NCBI GenBank assembly: GCA_014360945.1
Contig: JACIWM010000076.1
Location: forward strand, 1 to 5,179
Direction: 5' to 3'
Origin: Candidatus Bipolaricaulota bacterium
GTDB taxonomy: Bacteria; Bipolaricaulota; Bipolaricaulia; Bipolaricaulales; Bipolaricaulaceae
DNA length: 5,179 bases
The notes under the pieces are model-generated. The model did not search any database and was not told the origin of the DNA. It saw nothing but the letters and a program-made list of their open reading frames with translations. Position numbers and translations under genes: made by a program. Positions 1 through 5,179 of this stretch are shown here, in pieces. The stretch's first letter is position 1. The number at the start of each line of letters is the position of its first letter.

Positions 1-630
1 CCGTAGCTCAAGGAGATCCGCATCGGTGTAGGTGTAGCGGTACATGCGTGTTCCCGGCGGCGCCCCGTGCAGGCGAAAATAGGCAAAAGGCTTGGTCCAG
101 GCCGGCAAAAGCTTGAACGGATCAGTGCAGTGCACGAGATCATACTCGGCACAAATTTCCTGCACGCGCTTGGCCTCCTTTTCCCAGCCGCCCCGGGGTT
201 CCCAAACAAGGATGAATTCGTCCCGTTCAATCTCCTCAAGGAACCGCCGGAAAGCCTCCTCGTTTTCGGAAGAAGGGGAAAAAGAGGCCGGACACTGCAA
301 GAGGAGAATTTTTGCGCGCAAAGCCCGGGCCACCTCTGCCGACTGGGCAAAACTTCGGCGGGAAAGTTCCCCGCGAAACCGGTCTTTATGGGTCACGTCC
401 TGGTGAACCTTTACGGTGAACTCGAAATCCGGGTTCACCTCGTCCACAAGCTCTCGCCATCCTTGGGCTGTGGAGAGGCGGGGAAGGCGATAAAAGGTGG
501 AGTTCACCTCCACAAGGGGGAAGAGGGCGGCATAAAGCTGCAGGCGGTGCTTGTACTTCTTTTGCCAATCCTCGGCGAAATCTTTGGGCCTAAGATTCGT
601 CCAGCCGCAACAGCCTACGCGAATTTCCAC
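1..630 (-). CDS. DUF72 (YecE-like) family protein, 3' end cut off by the window edge
   Basis: The window holds 210 codons from a GTG start with no stop before the edge. DUF72 proteins are usually about 240-290 residues, so roughly 30-80 residues are missing. Visible family landmarks: the start MEIRVGCCGW (1-10), EVNSTFYR (41-48), FTVKVHQDVTH (71-81), LLLQCPASF (109-117), WEPRGGWE (143-150), CTDPF (168-172) and YFRLHG (184-189). DUF72 proteins are thought to adopt a TIM-barrel-like fold; their biochemical function is not established and I assign none. GTG at 630 is chosen because it gives the expected N-terminus and the in-frame codon three upstream is the surE stop. The start lies 6 bases after surE, so it is probably co-transcribed. 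The only Shine-Dalgarno-like run (GGAGGAG) is about 18 bases away, too far to be ideal. The family call is firm; the role is unknown. Confidence 0.88.
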   Translation of the reverse strand, partial: MEIRVGCCGWTNLRPKDFAEDWQKKYKHRLQLYAALFPLVEVNSTFYRLPRLSTAQGWRELVDEVNPDFEFTVKVHQDVTHKDRFRGELSRRSFAQSAEVARALRAKILLLQCPASFSPSSENEEAFRRFLEEIERDEFILVWEPRGGWEKEAKRVQEICAEYDLVHCTDPFKLLPAWTKPFAYFRLHGAPPGTRMYRYTYTDADLLELR

Positions 631-635
631 GTCAA

Positions 636-641
636 ATTATA
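636..641 (-). promoter_or_regulatory. Perfect TATAAT box five bases before the DUF72 GTG start
   Basis: Read on the minus strand, TATAAT (641 to 636) is followed by TTGAC and then the GTG start codon at 630. It overlaps the surE TAA stop. The position would put transcription initiation at or very near the G of GTG, the arrangement seen for leaderless mRNAs. No good -35 hexamer stands 16-18 bases upstream and there is no TGn extension. It may simply be a chance product of the surE codons CTA TAA. Confidence 0.25.
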
Positions 642-1416
642 GGCGCAGCTCCTCCAAAAAGCGGAGGGGCTCCAGGGCCTCGTAAGCGGTGAGATCCAGA
701 TGAAGCGGGGTCACGGAGACGTAGCCGGAGAGCACGGCCGAGATATCCGTGTCCTCCTCGCCCTCGGGCGGGGTGATCTGCATTTCCCCGGCAAACCAAA
801 AGAAATCTCGGCCCCGCGGGTCCTTCCCCCGCACGAGCTCCTCCGTCCAGATCTTCCCGCCAAGCCGCGTGACTTTGATCCCTTTGGGGACGCCGCGGGG
901 AACATTCACGTTGAGGCAAATCCCGGACGGGATCGGTCGGTTGCGCAAAATCTCCTGAGCCAAGCGCAGGGCCACACGTGCGGCCTGCTCGTAATCCGGG
1001 CTTTCCTCGGGCTCACCGGTCACGTCCAGGGAAACGGCGAGGGAGGGAATCCCGGCTTGGGCGCCCTCCATGGCGGCGGAGACGGTGCCGGAGTAAGTGA
1101 CGTCCCTTCCGAGATTGGCGCCGGCGTTGATCCCCGCCACCACCAGATCCGGCCGGCGTGGGGCCAAGCCCAATACCGCCAAAAGAACGCAATCCGAAGG
1201 GGAGCCATTGCTCACGTGGACCAGGGAGCCATCGGGAAGCTGGGCGGAATAGACCCGAAGAGGTTTGTGAAAGACCCGGGTTCGAGAGGCTGCGGACCAA
1301 TTCTTCTCCGGAGCTAAAACCCAAACCTCCCCAAGCTCGCTCAGCATCCGGCGCAGGGCATGGAGCCCAGGGGAAAGATACCCGTCGTCGTTGGTGAGAA
1401 GGATGAGGGGCGCCAT
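637..1416 (-). CDS. surE: 5'/3'-nucleotidase SurE
   Basis: SurE removes phosphate from nucleoside 5'- and 3'-monophosphates (in some species also short polyphosphate) using a divalent metal in the cytoplasm, and is tied to stationary-phase or stress survival. The product is 259 residues, a normal length. The family pattern is complete: LLTNDDG at 6-12 with metal ligands D10 and D11; APEKNWSAAS at 35-44, where S41 matches the metal-binding serine; GSPSDCV at 71-77; and GINAGANLGRDVTYSGTVSAA at 95-115 (written here as landmarks), where N97 is the fourth ligand. The C-terminal part (about 185-259) corresponds to the extension that takes part in oligomer formation. It starts 14 bases after the rsmD stop and ends 6 bases before the DUF72 gene. 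No Shine-Dalgarno sequence precedes the ATG, so it may depend on coupling to rsmD. Nothing looks broken. Confidence 0.96.
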   Translation of the reverse strand: MAPLILLTNDDGYLSPGLHALRRMLSELGEVWVLAPEKNWSAASRTRVFHKPLRVYSAQLPDGSLVHVSNGSPSDCVLLAVLGLAPRRPDLVVAGINAGANLGRDVTYSGTVSAAMEGAQAGIPSLAVSLDVTGEPEESPDYEQAARVALRLAQEILRNRPIPSGICLNVNVPRGVPKGIKVTRLGGKIWTEELVRGKDPRGRDFFWFAGEMQITPPEGEEDTDISAVLSGYVSVTPLHLDLTAYEALEPLRFLEELRL

Positions 1417-1430
1417 GGTTGGGCCGAAGT

Positions 1431-2000
1431 TTACCGGTTCTTCTCTGCTGGGCCAAACCGAAAGAAGGTGAGGCGTGTCTCCCCATAGACGCGGGAATCC
1501 TGGAAGGAAAGAGGCGGAAAGGAATCGCCCAACTCTTCTTTGTGGAAAGTTTCCACCACCACCAATGCACCGGGGCGGAGGGGGAGGGCCTCGGCCACGG
1601 CCCGCAGGGCTTCGGCGGCAAGCCCCGGCTCATATGGAGCACCGATGAACACCAAATCGAAGCGCCGCCCGCGCCGCACCAGATTTTTTACGGCTTTGAA
1701 CACGTCCCCTTTGATCGTCTCCGTCTGCTCCGCGTACCCAAGGTTCGCGGCATTCTCCCGGATGATGCGGATGGCCTCCGGGGAGGAGTCCACGAAGGTG
1801 GCGCGCTTGGCCCCGCGGGAGAGGGCCTCCAGACCCACGGCGCCCGTTCCGGCAAAAAGATCCAAAACCTCCGCGCCGACCACAAAATCCCCTAAGGAGT
1901 CGAAAAGGGCCGTGCGCACGCGATCCCGAAGAGGGCGAATTCCTTCGGCCTTCCAATGGACGAGCCTTCGGCCGCGCCTTTCCCCACTGATGATGCGCAT
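1431..2000 (-). CDS. rsmD: 16S rRNA (guanine(966)-N(2))-methyltransferase RsmD
   Basis: RsmD transfers a methyl group from S-adenosylmethionine to N2 of G966 (E. coli numbering) in 16S rRNA during 30S assembly. The 189-residue length matches the family (E. coli about 198). Visible features: N-terminal MRIISGERRGRRL (1-13); the RNA-side motif RPLRDRVRTALFD (22-34); the SAM-binding glycine loop VLDLFAGTGAVGLEAL (45-60); FVDSSPEAI (69-77), where D71 is placed to bind the ribose; and GDV (98-100). The oddity is the catalytic-loop motif: most RsmD proteins have DPPY or DPPF, but here it reads GAPY at 120-123, so the acidic residue and the first proline are missing. The ATG at 2000 gives the standard N-terminus. 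No Shine-Dalgarno is present. It heads the minus-strand cluster, diverging from the flavoprotein gene. The family call is secure; activity is less certain because of GAPY. Confidence 0.93.
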   Translation of the reverse strand: MRIISGERRGRRLVHWKAEGIRPLRDRVRTALFDSLGDFVVGAEVLDLFAGTGAVGLEALSRGAKRATFVDSSPEAIRIIRENAANLGYAEQTETIKGDVFKAVKNLVRRGRRFDLVFIGAPYEPGLAAEALRAVAEALPLRPGALVVVETFHKEELGDSFPPLSFQDSRVYGETRLTFFRFGPAEKNR

Positions 2001-2007
2001 AAACTAA

Positions 2008-2013
2008 AGCATA
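2008..2013 (-). promoter_or_regulatory. Candidate -10 box for rsmD (TATGCT)
   Basis: On the minus strand TATGCT (2013 to 2008) is followed by seven bases and then the rsmD ATG at 2000. With usual spacing, transcription would begin on or beside the A of ATG, giving a leaderless message and fitting the lack of a Shine-Dalgarno sequence. It matches TATAAT at four of six positions, and no convincing -35 hexamer lies 16-18 bases upstream. The call rests on position and is weak. Confidence 0.3.
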
Positions 2014-2028
2014 CTTTGCAACCTGCAC

Positions 2029-2056
2029 TTGCACGAGGTGAAGAAGACGCTAGCAT
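2029..2056 (+). promoter_or_regulatory. Candidate sigma-70-type promoter for the flavoprotein-pfk operon
   Basis: A -35-like TTGCAC (2029-2034) and a -10-like TAGCAT (2051-2056) are separated by 16 bases. They match consensus at three and four of six positions. The predicted start near 2063 would leave a leader of about 20 bases holding the ribosome binding site. The match is modest and the assignment is tentative. Confidence 0.35.
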
Positions 2057-2070
2057 TTTTCATTTGGCAA

Positions 2071-2078
2071 AAGGGGTG
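2071..2078 (+). promoter_or_regulatory. Ribosome binding site that fixes the flavoprotein start
   Basis: AAGGGGTG sits three bases before the ATG at 2082, with the GGGG core five bases from it. It resembles AAGGAGGTG with one base missing. It supports ATG 2082 over the in-frame ATG at 1956, which would extend the protein 42 residues across the promoter region and into rsmD. Confidence 0.6.
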
Positions 2079-2081
2079 CTA

Positions 2082-3410
2082 ATGATTTGGGATGTGGCCA
2101 TTATCGGTGCTGGTCCGGCCGGGCTTTTCGCTGCCCGAGAGCTCGCCTTCAGCGGACTTAAAGTCATCGTTTTGGAGAAGGGAAAAAGCCCGCGGGAGCG
2201 AAAAAGCATCACCTGTGGAGTGGGCGGAGCCGGCGCCTTCTCCGACGGGAAACTGAACCTCACGGCCCGCATCGGCGGCGAGCCGGAGGCCCTGGGCTTG
2301 GGCCCAGAAGAAGCGGAGAAACTCATTCGCTACGTGGACGAGACCTTCACCCAATACGGCGCTCCCCCGGAGTACTCCGGGGAGGACGAGGAGGCCCTGG
2401 CCCAGCTGAAGAAGGTGGCGGCGGAGTCCGGGGTGGAATTCATCGCCGGCCGACAACGCCACATCGGCACGGGAAAAATTCGGGAAGTCATCGACAATTT
2501 CTATCAGGACCTCCTCAAAAAAGGTGTGGTGTTCCGCCTGGAGACCAAGGTCCAAGAGGTGCGGCCTGAGGATTCCGGGTTCTCTTTGGATCTTGGCGGG
2601 GAGAAGATCCGTGCCCGGTATGTGATCGCCGCGCCCGGCCGGGGCGGAGCCTATTGGCTAAGAGAGGTGACCCGGGCTTTGGGGATCGGCCCGGATTTCG
2701 GGCCCTTGGATGTGGGCGTGCGCGTGGAGTTCCCCGCGGAAATTTATGCTCCCATCGAGAAGATCATGTACGACGCGAAGTTCCGGGTTCGCACCCCCAC
2801 CTACGATGACATGGTCCGCACTTTCTGCACCAATCCCCGCGGGTTCGTGGTGGCCGAGGACCACGGCGATTTCGTCCTCGTAAACGGCCACGCGGAAAAC
2901 GAGCACAAAACACAAAACACCAACTTTGCTCTCCTTGTGCGCATTGAGCTCACCGATCCCGTGGAGGACACGACCGAATACGGCCGGGCCATCGCGAAGC
3001 TCGCTACCACCATCGGCGGAGGAAGGCCGATTCTTCAGCGGCTGAAGGATTTGAGGCAGGGACGGAGATCCACTCTGGAGCGGATCCGCCGCGTGCCCAT
3101 TGAACCCACCCTAAAGGAGTTCACGCCCGGCGACATCTCCATGGCTCTTCCTCACCGGGTGGTGGTGGATCTGGTGGAGGCCCTTTCCATGCTGGACCGG
3201 GTGATCCCGGGTGTGGACTCCGGAAGCACCCTCCTTTACGCGCCGGAGATCAAGTTCTACGACACGCGCTACCGAGTGCGGAAGGGCATGGAGACGGAGC
3301 TTCCCGGGTTCTATGTGGCCGGGGATGCCTCCGGGCACTCCCGGGGAATCGTGTTTGCTGCTCTCACCGGCATTCTCGCGGCCCGGCACATCCTCTCCAA
3401 AAATGCTTAG
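2082..3410 (+). CDS. FAD-dependent dehydrogenase, uncharacterised COG2509-type flavoprotein
   Basis: The product is 442 residues from ATG 2082 and resembles the COG2509 family of predicted FAD-dependent dehydrogenases, whose substrate is not known. The N-terminal FAD-binding Rossmann motif GAGPAG is at 9-14, with acidic E32 closing the second strand in the usual place for the adenosine ribose. A glycine-rich CGVGGAGAFSDGKL follows at 45-58. The C-terminal flavin motif FYVAGDASGHSRGIVFAA is at 410-427, with D415 placed to contact the flavin side. The middle (about 205-375) contains TFCTNPRGFVV at 247-257, a family region often seen with a second cysteine (FCMCPGG); here only C249 is present. 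No signal peptide or membrane segment is seen, so it should be cytoplasmic. Its stop overlaps the pfk start by 8 bases, pointing to co-translation. Family assignment is good; the reaction is unknown. Confidence 0.85.
   Translation: MIWDVAIIGAGPAGLFAARELAFSGLKVIVLEKGKSPRERKSITCGVGGAGAFSDGKLNLTARIGGEPEALGLGPEEAEKLIRYVDETFTQYGAPPEYSGEDEEALAQLKKVAAESGVEFIAGRQRHIGTGKIREVIDNFYQDLLKKGVVFRLETKVQEVRPEDSGFSLDLGGEKIRARYVIAAPGRGGAYWLREVTRALGIGPDFGPLDVGVRVEFPAEIYAPIEKIMYDAKFRVRTPTYDDMVRTFCTNPRGFVVAEDHGDFVLVNGHAENEHKTQNTNFALLVRIELTDPVEDTTEYGRAIAKLATTIGGGRPILQRLKDLRQGRRSTLERIRRVPIEPTLKEFTPGDISMALPHRVVVDLVEALSMLDRVIPGVDSGSTLLYAPEIKFYDTRYRVRKGMETELPGFYVAGDASGHSRGIVFAALTGILAARHILSKNA
2365..2382. repeat. 18-bp perfect palindrome inside the flavoprotein gene
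   Basis: CCCCGGAGT at 2365-2373 is followed immediately by its exact reverse complement ACTCCGGGG at 2374-2382. It encodes residues in APPEYSGE of the flavoprotein (about 94-101). It has no spacer, so it suits binding by a symmetric dimer better than an RNA hairpin. It may be coincidental. Confidence 0.9.
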
Positions 3411-4371
3411 GCGGGTAGCGGTCCTCACGAGCGGCGGGGATGCGCCGGGGATGAACGCGGCCATTCGGGCCGTGGTGCGGGCCGGCCTCGCTCAAGGCTG
3501 GGAGATTTGGGGGGTTCGTCGGGGTTATGCCGGCCTTTTGGCCGAGGATTTCCGCCCCTTGGGCGCCCGGGATGTGGGCGGGATCATCCAGCTTGGCGGA
3601 ACCATTCTGGGCAGCGCCCGCTGTCCGGAATTCAAAACCAAAGAAGGCCTACGCCGGGCCGTGGAGGTCCTGGAGAAACACAACATCGATGCCCTGGTGG
3701 TGATCGGAGGAAACGGATCCCAATCCGGGGCCTACGCCCTCTTTCAGGAGGGGGTGCCGGTGGTGGGAGTGGCCTCCACCATCGACAACGACCTTGTGGG
3801 CTCGGACATCACCATCGGCGTGGATACGGCCCTCAACGTGGCCCTGGAGGCCATCGATCGCCTGAAGACCACGGCCTCCTCCCACAATCGCGCGTTCTTG
3901 GTGGAGGTGATGGGCCGGGATTGTGGGTATTTGGCCCTCATGGCGGGGATCGCCGGGGGAGCGGAGGCCGTGGTGATCCCGGAGGTTCCCACTTCGCCCG
4001 AGGCCGTGGCTGAAACTATTCGGGACGCCTATTCCCGGGGAAAACCTCACGCCATCGTGGTTGTGGCCGAGGGAGCCCAATATAACGCGCAGAAACTTGC
4101 GGAGTATTTCCAGCGGGAGAAGCTAGGTTATGAGCTGCGGGTCACGGTTTTGGGACATGTCCAGCGGGGTGGCGCGCCGGGCGCATTCGACCGCCTTTTA
4201 GGAACGTTTCTCGGCGCGGGAGCCGTGGAGGCCCTGGCCCGCGGAGAAAAAGGGGTCCTGGTGGGACAGATCAAAGGCGAGGTGGTCACCACCCCCCTTT
4301 CCGAGGTGGCCGGGAAGAAAAAGCCCATCGATCCCAAGCTTTTTGAACTGGCCAAGGTTTTGGCGCGGTGA
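3403..4371 (+). CDS. pfkA: 6-phosphofructokinase, ATP-type PfkA family with variant active-site residues
   Basis: It phosphorylates fructose 6-phosphate to fructose 1,6-bisphosphate, the committed step of glycolysis, in the cytoplasm. The 322 residues match the short bacterial form (E. coli about 320). Seen: TSGGDAPGMNAAIR (9-22); R22 and R26 at the effector-site positions; GSARCPEF (70-77) with R73; TIDND (126-130) with catalytic D128; SSHNR (159-163) with R163; VMGRDCGY (169-176); AEG (222-224); and RVTVLGHVQRGG (246-257) with H252 and R255. G105 is the residue typical of ATP-using rather than pyrophosphate-using enzymes (Asp there). Two departures: GGNGS at 102-106 has Asn104 in place of the Mg-linked Asp, and S125 stands where ATP enzymes have Gly and PPi enzymes Lys. 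Its ATG lies within the flavoprotein end (8-base overlap) with no Shine-Dalgarno, so translation is probably coupled. Confidence 0.95.
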   Translation: MLRRVAVLTSGGDAPGMNAAIRAVVRAGLAQGWEIWGVRRGYAGLLAEDFRPLGARDVGGIIQLGGTILGSARCPEFKTKEGLRRAVEVLEKHNIDALVVIGGNGSQSGAYALFQEGVPVVGVASTIDNDLVGSDITIGVDTALNVALEAIDRLKTTASSHNRAFLVEVMGRDCGYLALMAGIAGGAEAVVIPEVPTSPEAVAETIRDAYSRGKPHAIVVVAEGAQYNAQKLAEYFQREKLGYELRVTVLGHVQRGGAPGAFDRLLGTFLGAGAVEALARGEKGVLVGQIKGEVVTTPLSEVAGKKKPIDPKLFELAKVLAR

Positions 4372-4391
4372 GGTCACTCTTTCACCGCGCC
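4362..4391. repeat. Perfect 10-bp inverted repeat across the convergent pfkA/malG stops
   Basis: GGCGCGGTGA (4362-4371) and TCACCGCGCC (4382-4391) are exact reverse complements separated by 10 bases. The left arm ends with the pfkA TGA stop; the loop holds the malG stop; the right arm encodes the last malG codons. Either transcript could form this GC-rich hairpin, so it may mark or protect both 3' ends. No U-run follows the stem in either direction (minus strand continues AAAACC, plus strand GCCGG), so it is not a classical intrinsic terminator. Confidence 0.75.
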
Positions 4392-5179
4392 GCCGGTGAG
4401 CCCCGAAATGATTTGCGACTGCAAAGCGTAGAAGATCAGGAGGATCAGGCCCGCGCCGATCACCGCCGCCGCGGCAAAACTTCCCCACCGACGGTTGTAC
4501 GCCTCCCCGATAAAAAGCTGGAGCCCCACAGCGAGGGTGTACTTTTCCATGCCCTTCAGGATCAGGCTCGCCAAGAGATACTCGGAGTAGACGGTGATGA
4601 ACTGGATCACGAACACCACGGCCAAAATCGGCCGGGCCACGGGAAGAACAATCCGCCAAAACGCTTGAAACGGTGAGGCCCCATCCACCATGGCTGACTC
4701 CTCCAGGGAGCGAGGGATTGTATCGAAATAGCCCTTCATGAACCACGTGTTGAACCCGATGGCTCCGCCCAAATACACGAGGATCAGGCCCGGATGAGTA
4801 TTGAGCCCCAGCCAGGGCACCTGTTTTCCAATGGTCTGGAGGATGAGGTAGATGGCGACCATGCCCACGGTTTGGGGAAACATCTGGACAAGGAGGATGG
4901 TGAGAAGGCCCGCTCTTCTTCCGCGGAAGCGGAACCGCGAGAACGCGTAGGCTCCTAAGGCGCAAAGAAAAACCCCTAAAGTGGCGGTGATTCCGGCCAC
5001 ATAAACCGTGTTCAAAAGCCAGCGCGGGAAATTGATCTCTTGGCGCTCGCGAAAGAGGTAAAGATAGTTTTCGAACGTAGGCTTAAGGGGAATGATGCGA
5101 GCCGTGCGCAGGTTTTGGGCGGGATCGAAGGAGGTTCCCAAGACGAACGCCGCCGGAAAGAGAGCAAAGGCGATGGCCA
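4374..5179 (-). CDS. malG: MalG-type maltose/maltooligosaccharide ABC transporter permease, 5' end beyond the window
   Basis: This is the inner-membrane permease of a sugar importer, normally paired with MalF, a binding protein and an ATPase. The window holds 267 codons plus the stop; the reading frame stays open to the right edge, so the start and perhaps 10-30 residues are missing. Numbering from the first complete codon, hydrophobic segments lie near 1-13 (partial), 54-80, 89-116, 131-150, 183-206 and 231-252, consistent with six helices. The EAA loop that docks on the ATPase is at about 159-183, with LEESAMVDGA and then IVLP. Several stretches closely recall E. coli MalG: GLNTH before helix 4, KGYFDTI, YTLAVG, WGSFAAAAV, and the C-terminal SGLTGGAVKE like the GLTAGGVKG tail. 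A TTG at 5141 is an internal codon, not the start. Substrate is inferred from similarity and could be another glucan. The gene converges on pfkA. Confidence 0.85.
   Translation of the reverse strand, partial: AIAFALFPAAFVLGTSFDPAQNLRTARIIPLKPTFENYLYLFRERQEINFPRWLLNTVYVAGITATLGVFLCALGAYAFSRFRFRGRRAGLLTILLVQMFPQTVGMVAIYLILQTIGKQVPWLGLNTHPGLILVYLGGAIGFNTWFMKGYFDTIPRSLEESAMVDGASPFQAFWRIVLPVARPILAVVFVIQFITVYSEYLLASLILKGMEKYTLAVGLQLFIGEAYNRRWGSFAAAAVIGAGLILLIFYALQSQIISGLTGGAVKE

Larger units (their letters stand above)
2001..2081. promoter_or_regulatory. Divergent intergenic region between rsmD and the flavoprotein gene
   Basis: This 81-base gap is the only substantial non-coding stretch in the window and is visibly more AT-rich than its surroundings. 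It must hold the signals for transcription in both directions. It contains TGCA three times at near-regular spacing (2017-2020, 2024-2027, 2030-2033) and a GCTAGC palindrome at 2049-2054 next to the candidate plus-strand -10 box. An operator is possible but unproven. No small ORF or stable RNA was recognised. Confidence 0.6.

Noticed and set aside
497..514. GTGGAG...CTCCAC hairpin in the DUF72 gene
   Set aside because: It falls on the codons for the conserved VEVNSTF motif, has only a 6-bp stem, and is readily explained by coding.
67..642. 191-codon plus-strand open frame opposite the DUF72 gene
   Set aside because: The minus-strand reading has continuous DUF72 family motifs. The plus-strand product shows no recognisable domain and is a shadow frame in GC-rich DNA.
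1956..2081. Longer flavoprotein reading frame starting at ATG 1956
   Set aside because: It would add 42 residues with no resemblance to the family, run through the promoter region and overlap rsmD on the other strand. The Rossmann motif and the AAGGGGTG site both point to ATG 2082.
2292..2307. CTGGGC-TTGG-GCCCAG small hairpin in the flavoprotein gene
   Set aside because: A 6-bp stem in GC-rich coding sequence is expected by chance and has no positional logic.
3211..3402. Longer phosphofructokinase frame starting at ATG 3211
   Set aside because: The extra 64 residues are an out-of-frame reading of the flavoprotein C-terminus. The conserved PFK N-terminus begins a few residues after ATG 3403.
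4198..4965. Long minus-strand open frame crossing the end of pfkA and much of malG
   Set aside because: It runs antisense to pfkA and out of frame with the convincing membrane protein MalG. Its product is low-complexity and has no membrane pattern or family motif.
5139..5141. TTG as the malG start codon
   Set aside because: The frame stays open upstream to the window edge, and the upstream residues (AIAFALFPAAFVL) are the expected first membrane helix, so the true start is outside the window.

Overview
This window is densely packed bacterial protein-coding DNA. The base composition is GC-rich, the genes touch or overlap, and only one intergenic gap is longer than 15 bases (2001-2081). RsmD, a bacterial 16S rRNA methyltransferase, makes this a bacterium. 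GTG is used as a start, Shine-Dalgarno sequences are weak or absent before most genes, and the mix of genes (thermophile-type SurE, a long-form DUF72 protein, a COG2509 flavoprotein, ATP-type phosphofructokinase, MalG) would suit an uncultured, possibly thermophilic lineage. The sequence alone does not let me name the phylum. No RNA genes, mobile elements, CRISPR arrays or phage signatures were seen.

Layout. Left block, minus strand, read from about 2000 down to 1: rsmD (rRNA guanine methyltransferase), surE (survival-protein nucleotidase) and a DUF72/YecE-family gene that runs off the left edge. The gaps are 14 and 6 bases, so this looks like one operon. The 81-base gap at 2001-2081 is a divergent promoter region. 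Right block, plus strand: an uncharacterised FAD-dependent dehydrogenase (COG2509 type, 2082-3410) overlaps the start of a 6-phosphofructokinase gene (3403-4371) by 8 bases, so the two are probably translated together. Far right, minus strand: the 3' nine-tenths or so of a MalG-type sugar ABC transporter permease (4374-5179), whose start lies beyond the window. Its stop codon is only two bases from the phosphofructokinase stop, and a perfect 10-bp inverted repeat spans this convergent junction.

How the genes fit together. MalG (uptake of maltose or related glucans) and phosphofructokinase (committed step of glycolysis) are both parts of sugar catabolism but lie on opposite strands and are separately transcribed. 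The flavoprotein co-expressed with phosphofructokinase has no known substrate. RsmD, SurE and DUF72 form a housekeeping-style cluster with no obvious shared pathway.

No convincing new biological system was found. The points most worth a second look are active-site substitutions in the phosphofructokinase (GGNGS for GGDGS; AST for P-G/K-T before IDND), a GAPY in place of the DPPY motif in RsmD, the hairpin across the convergent stops, an 18-bp perfect palindrome inside the flavoprotein gene, and start-site architecture that may reflect leaderless translation.
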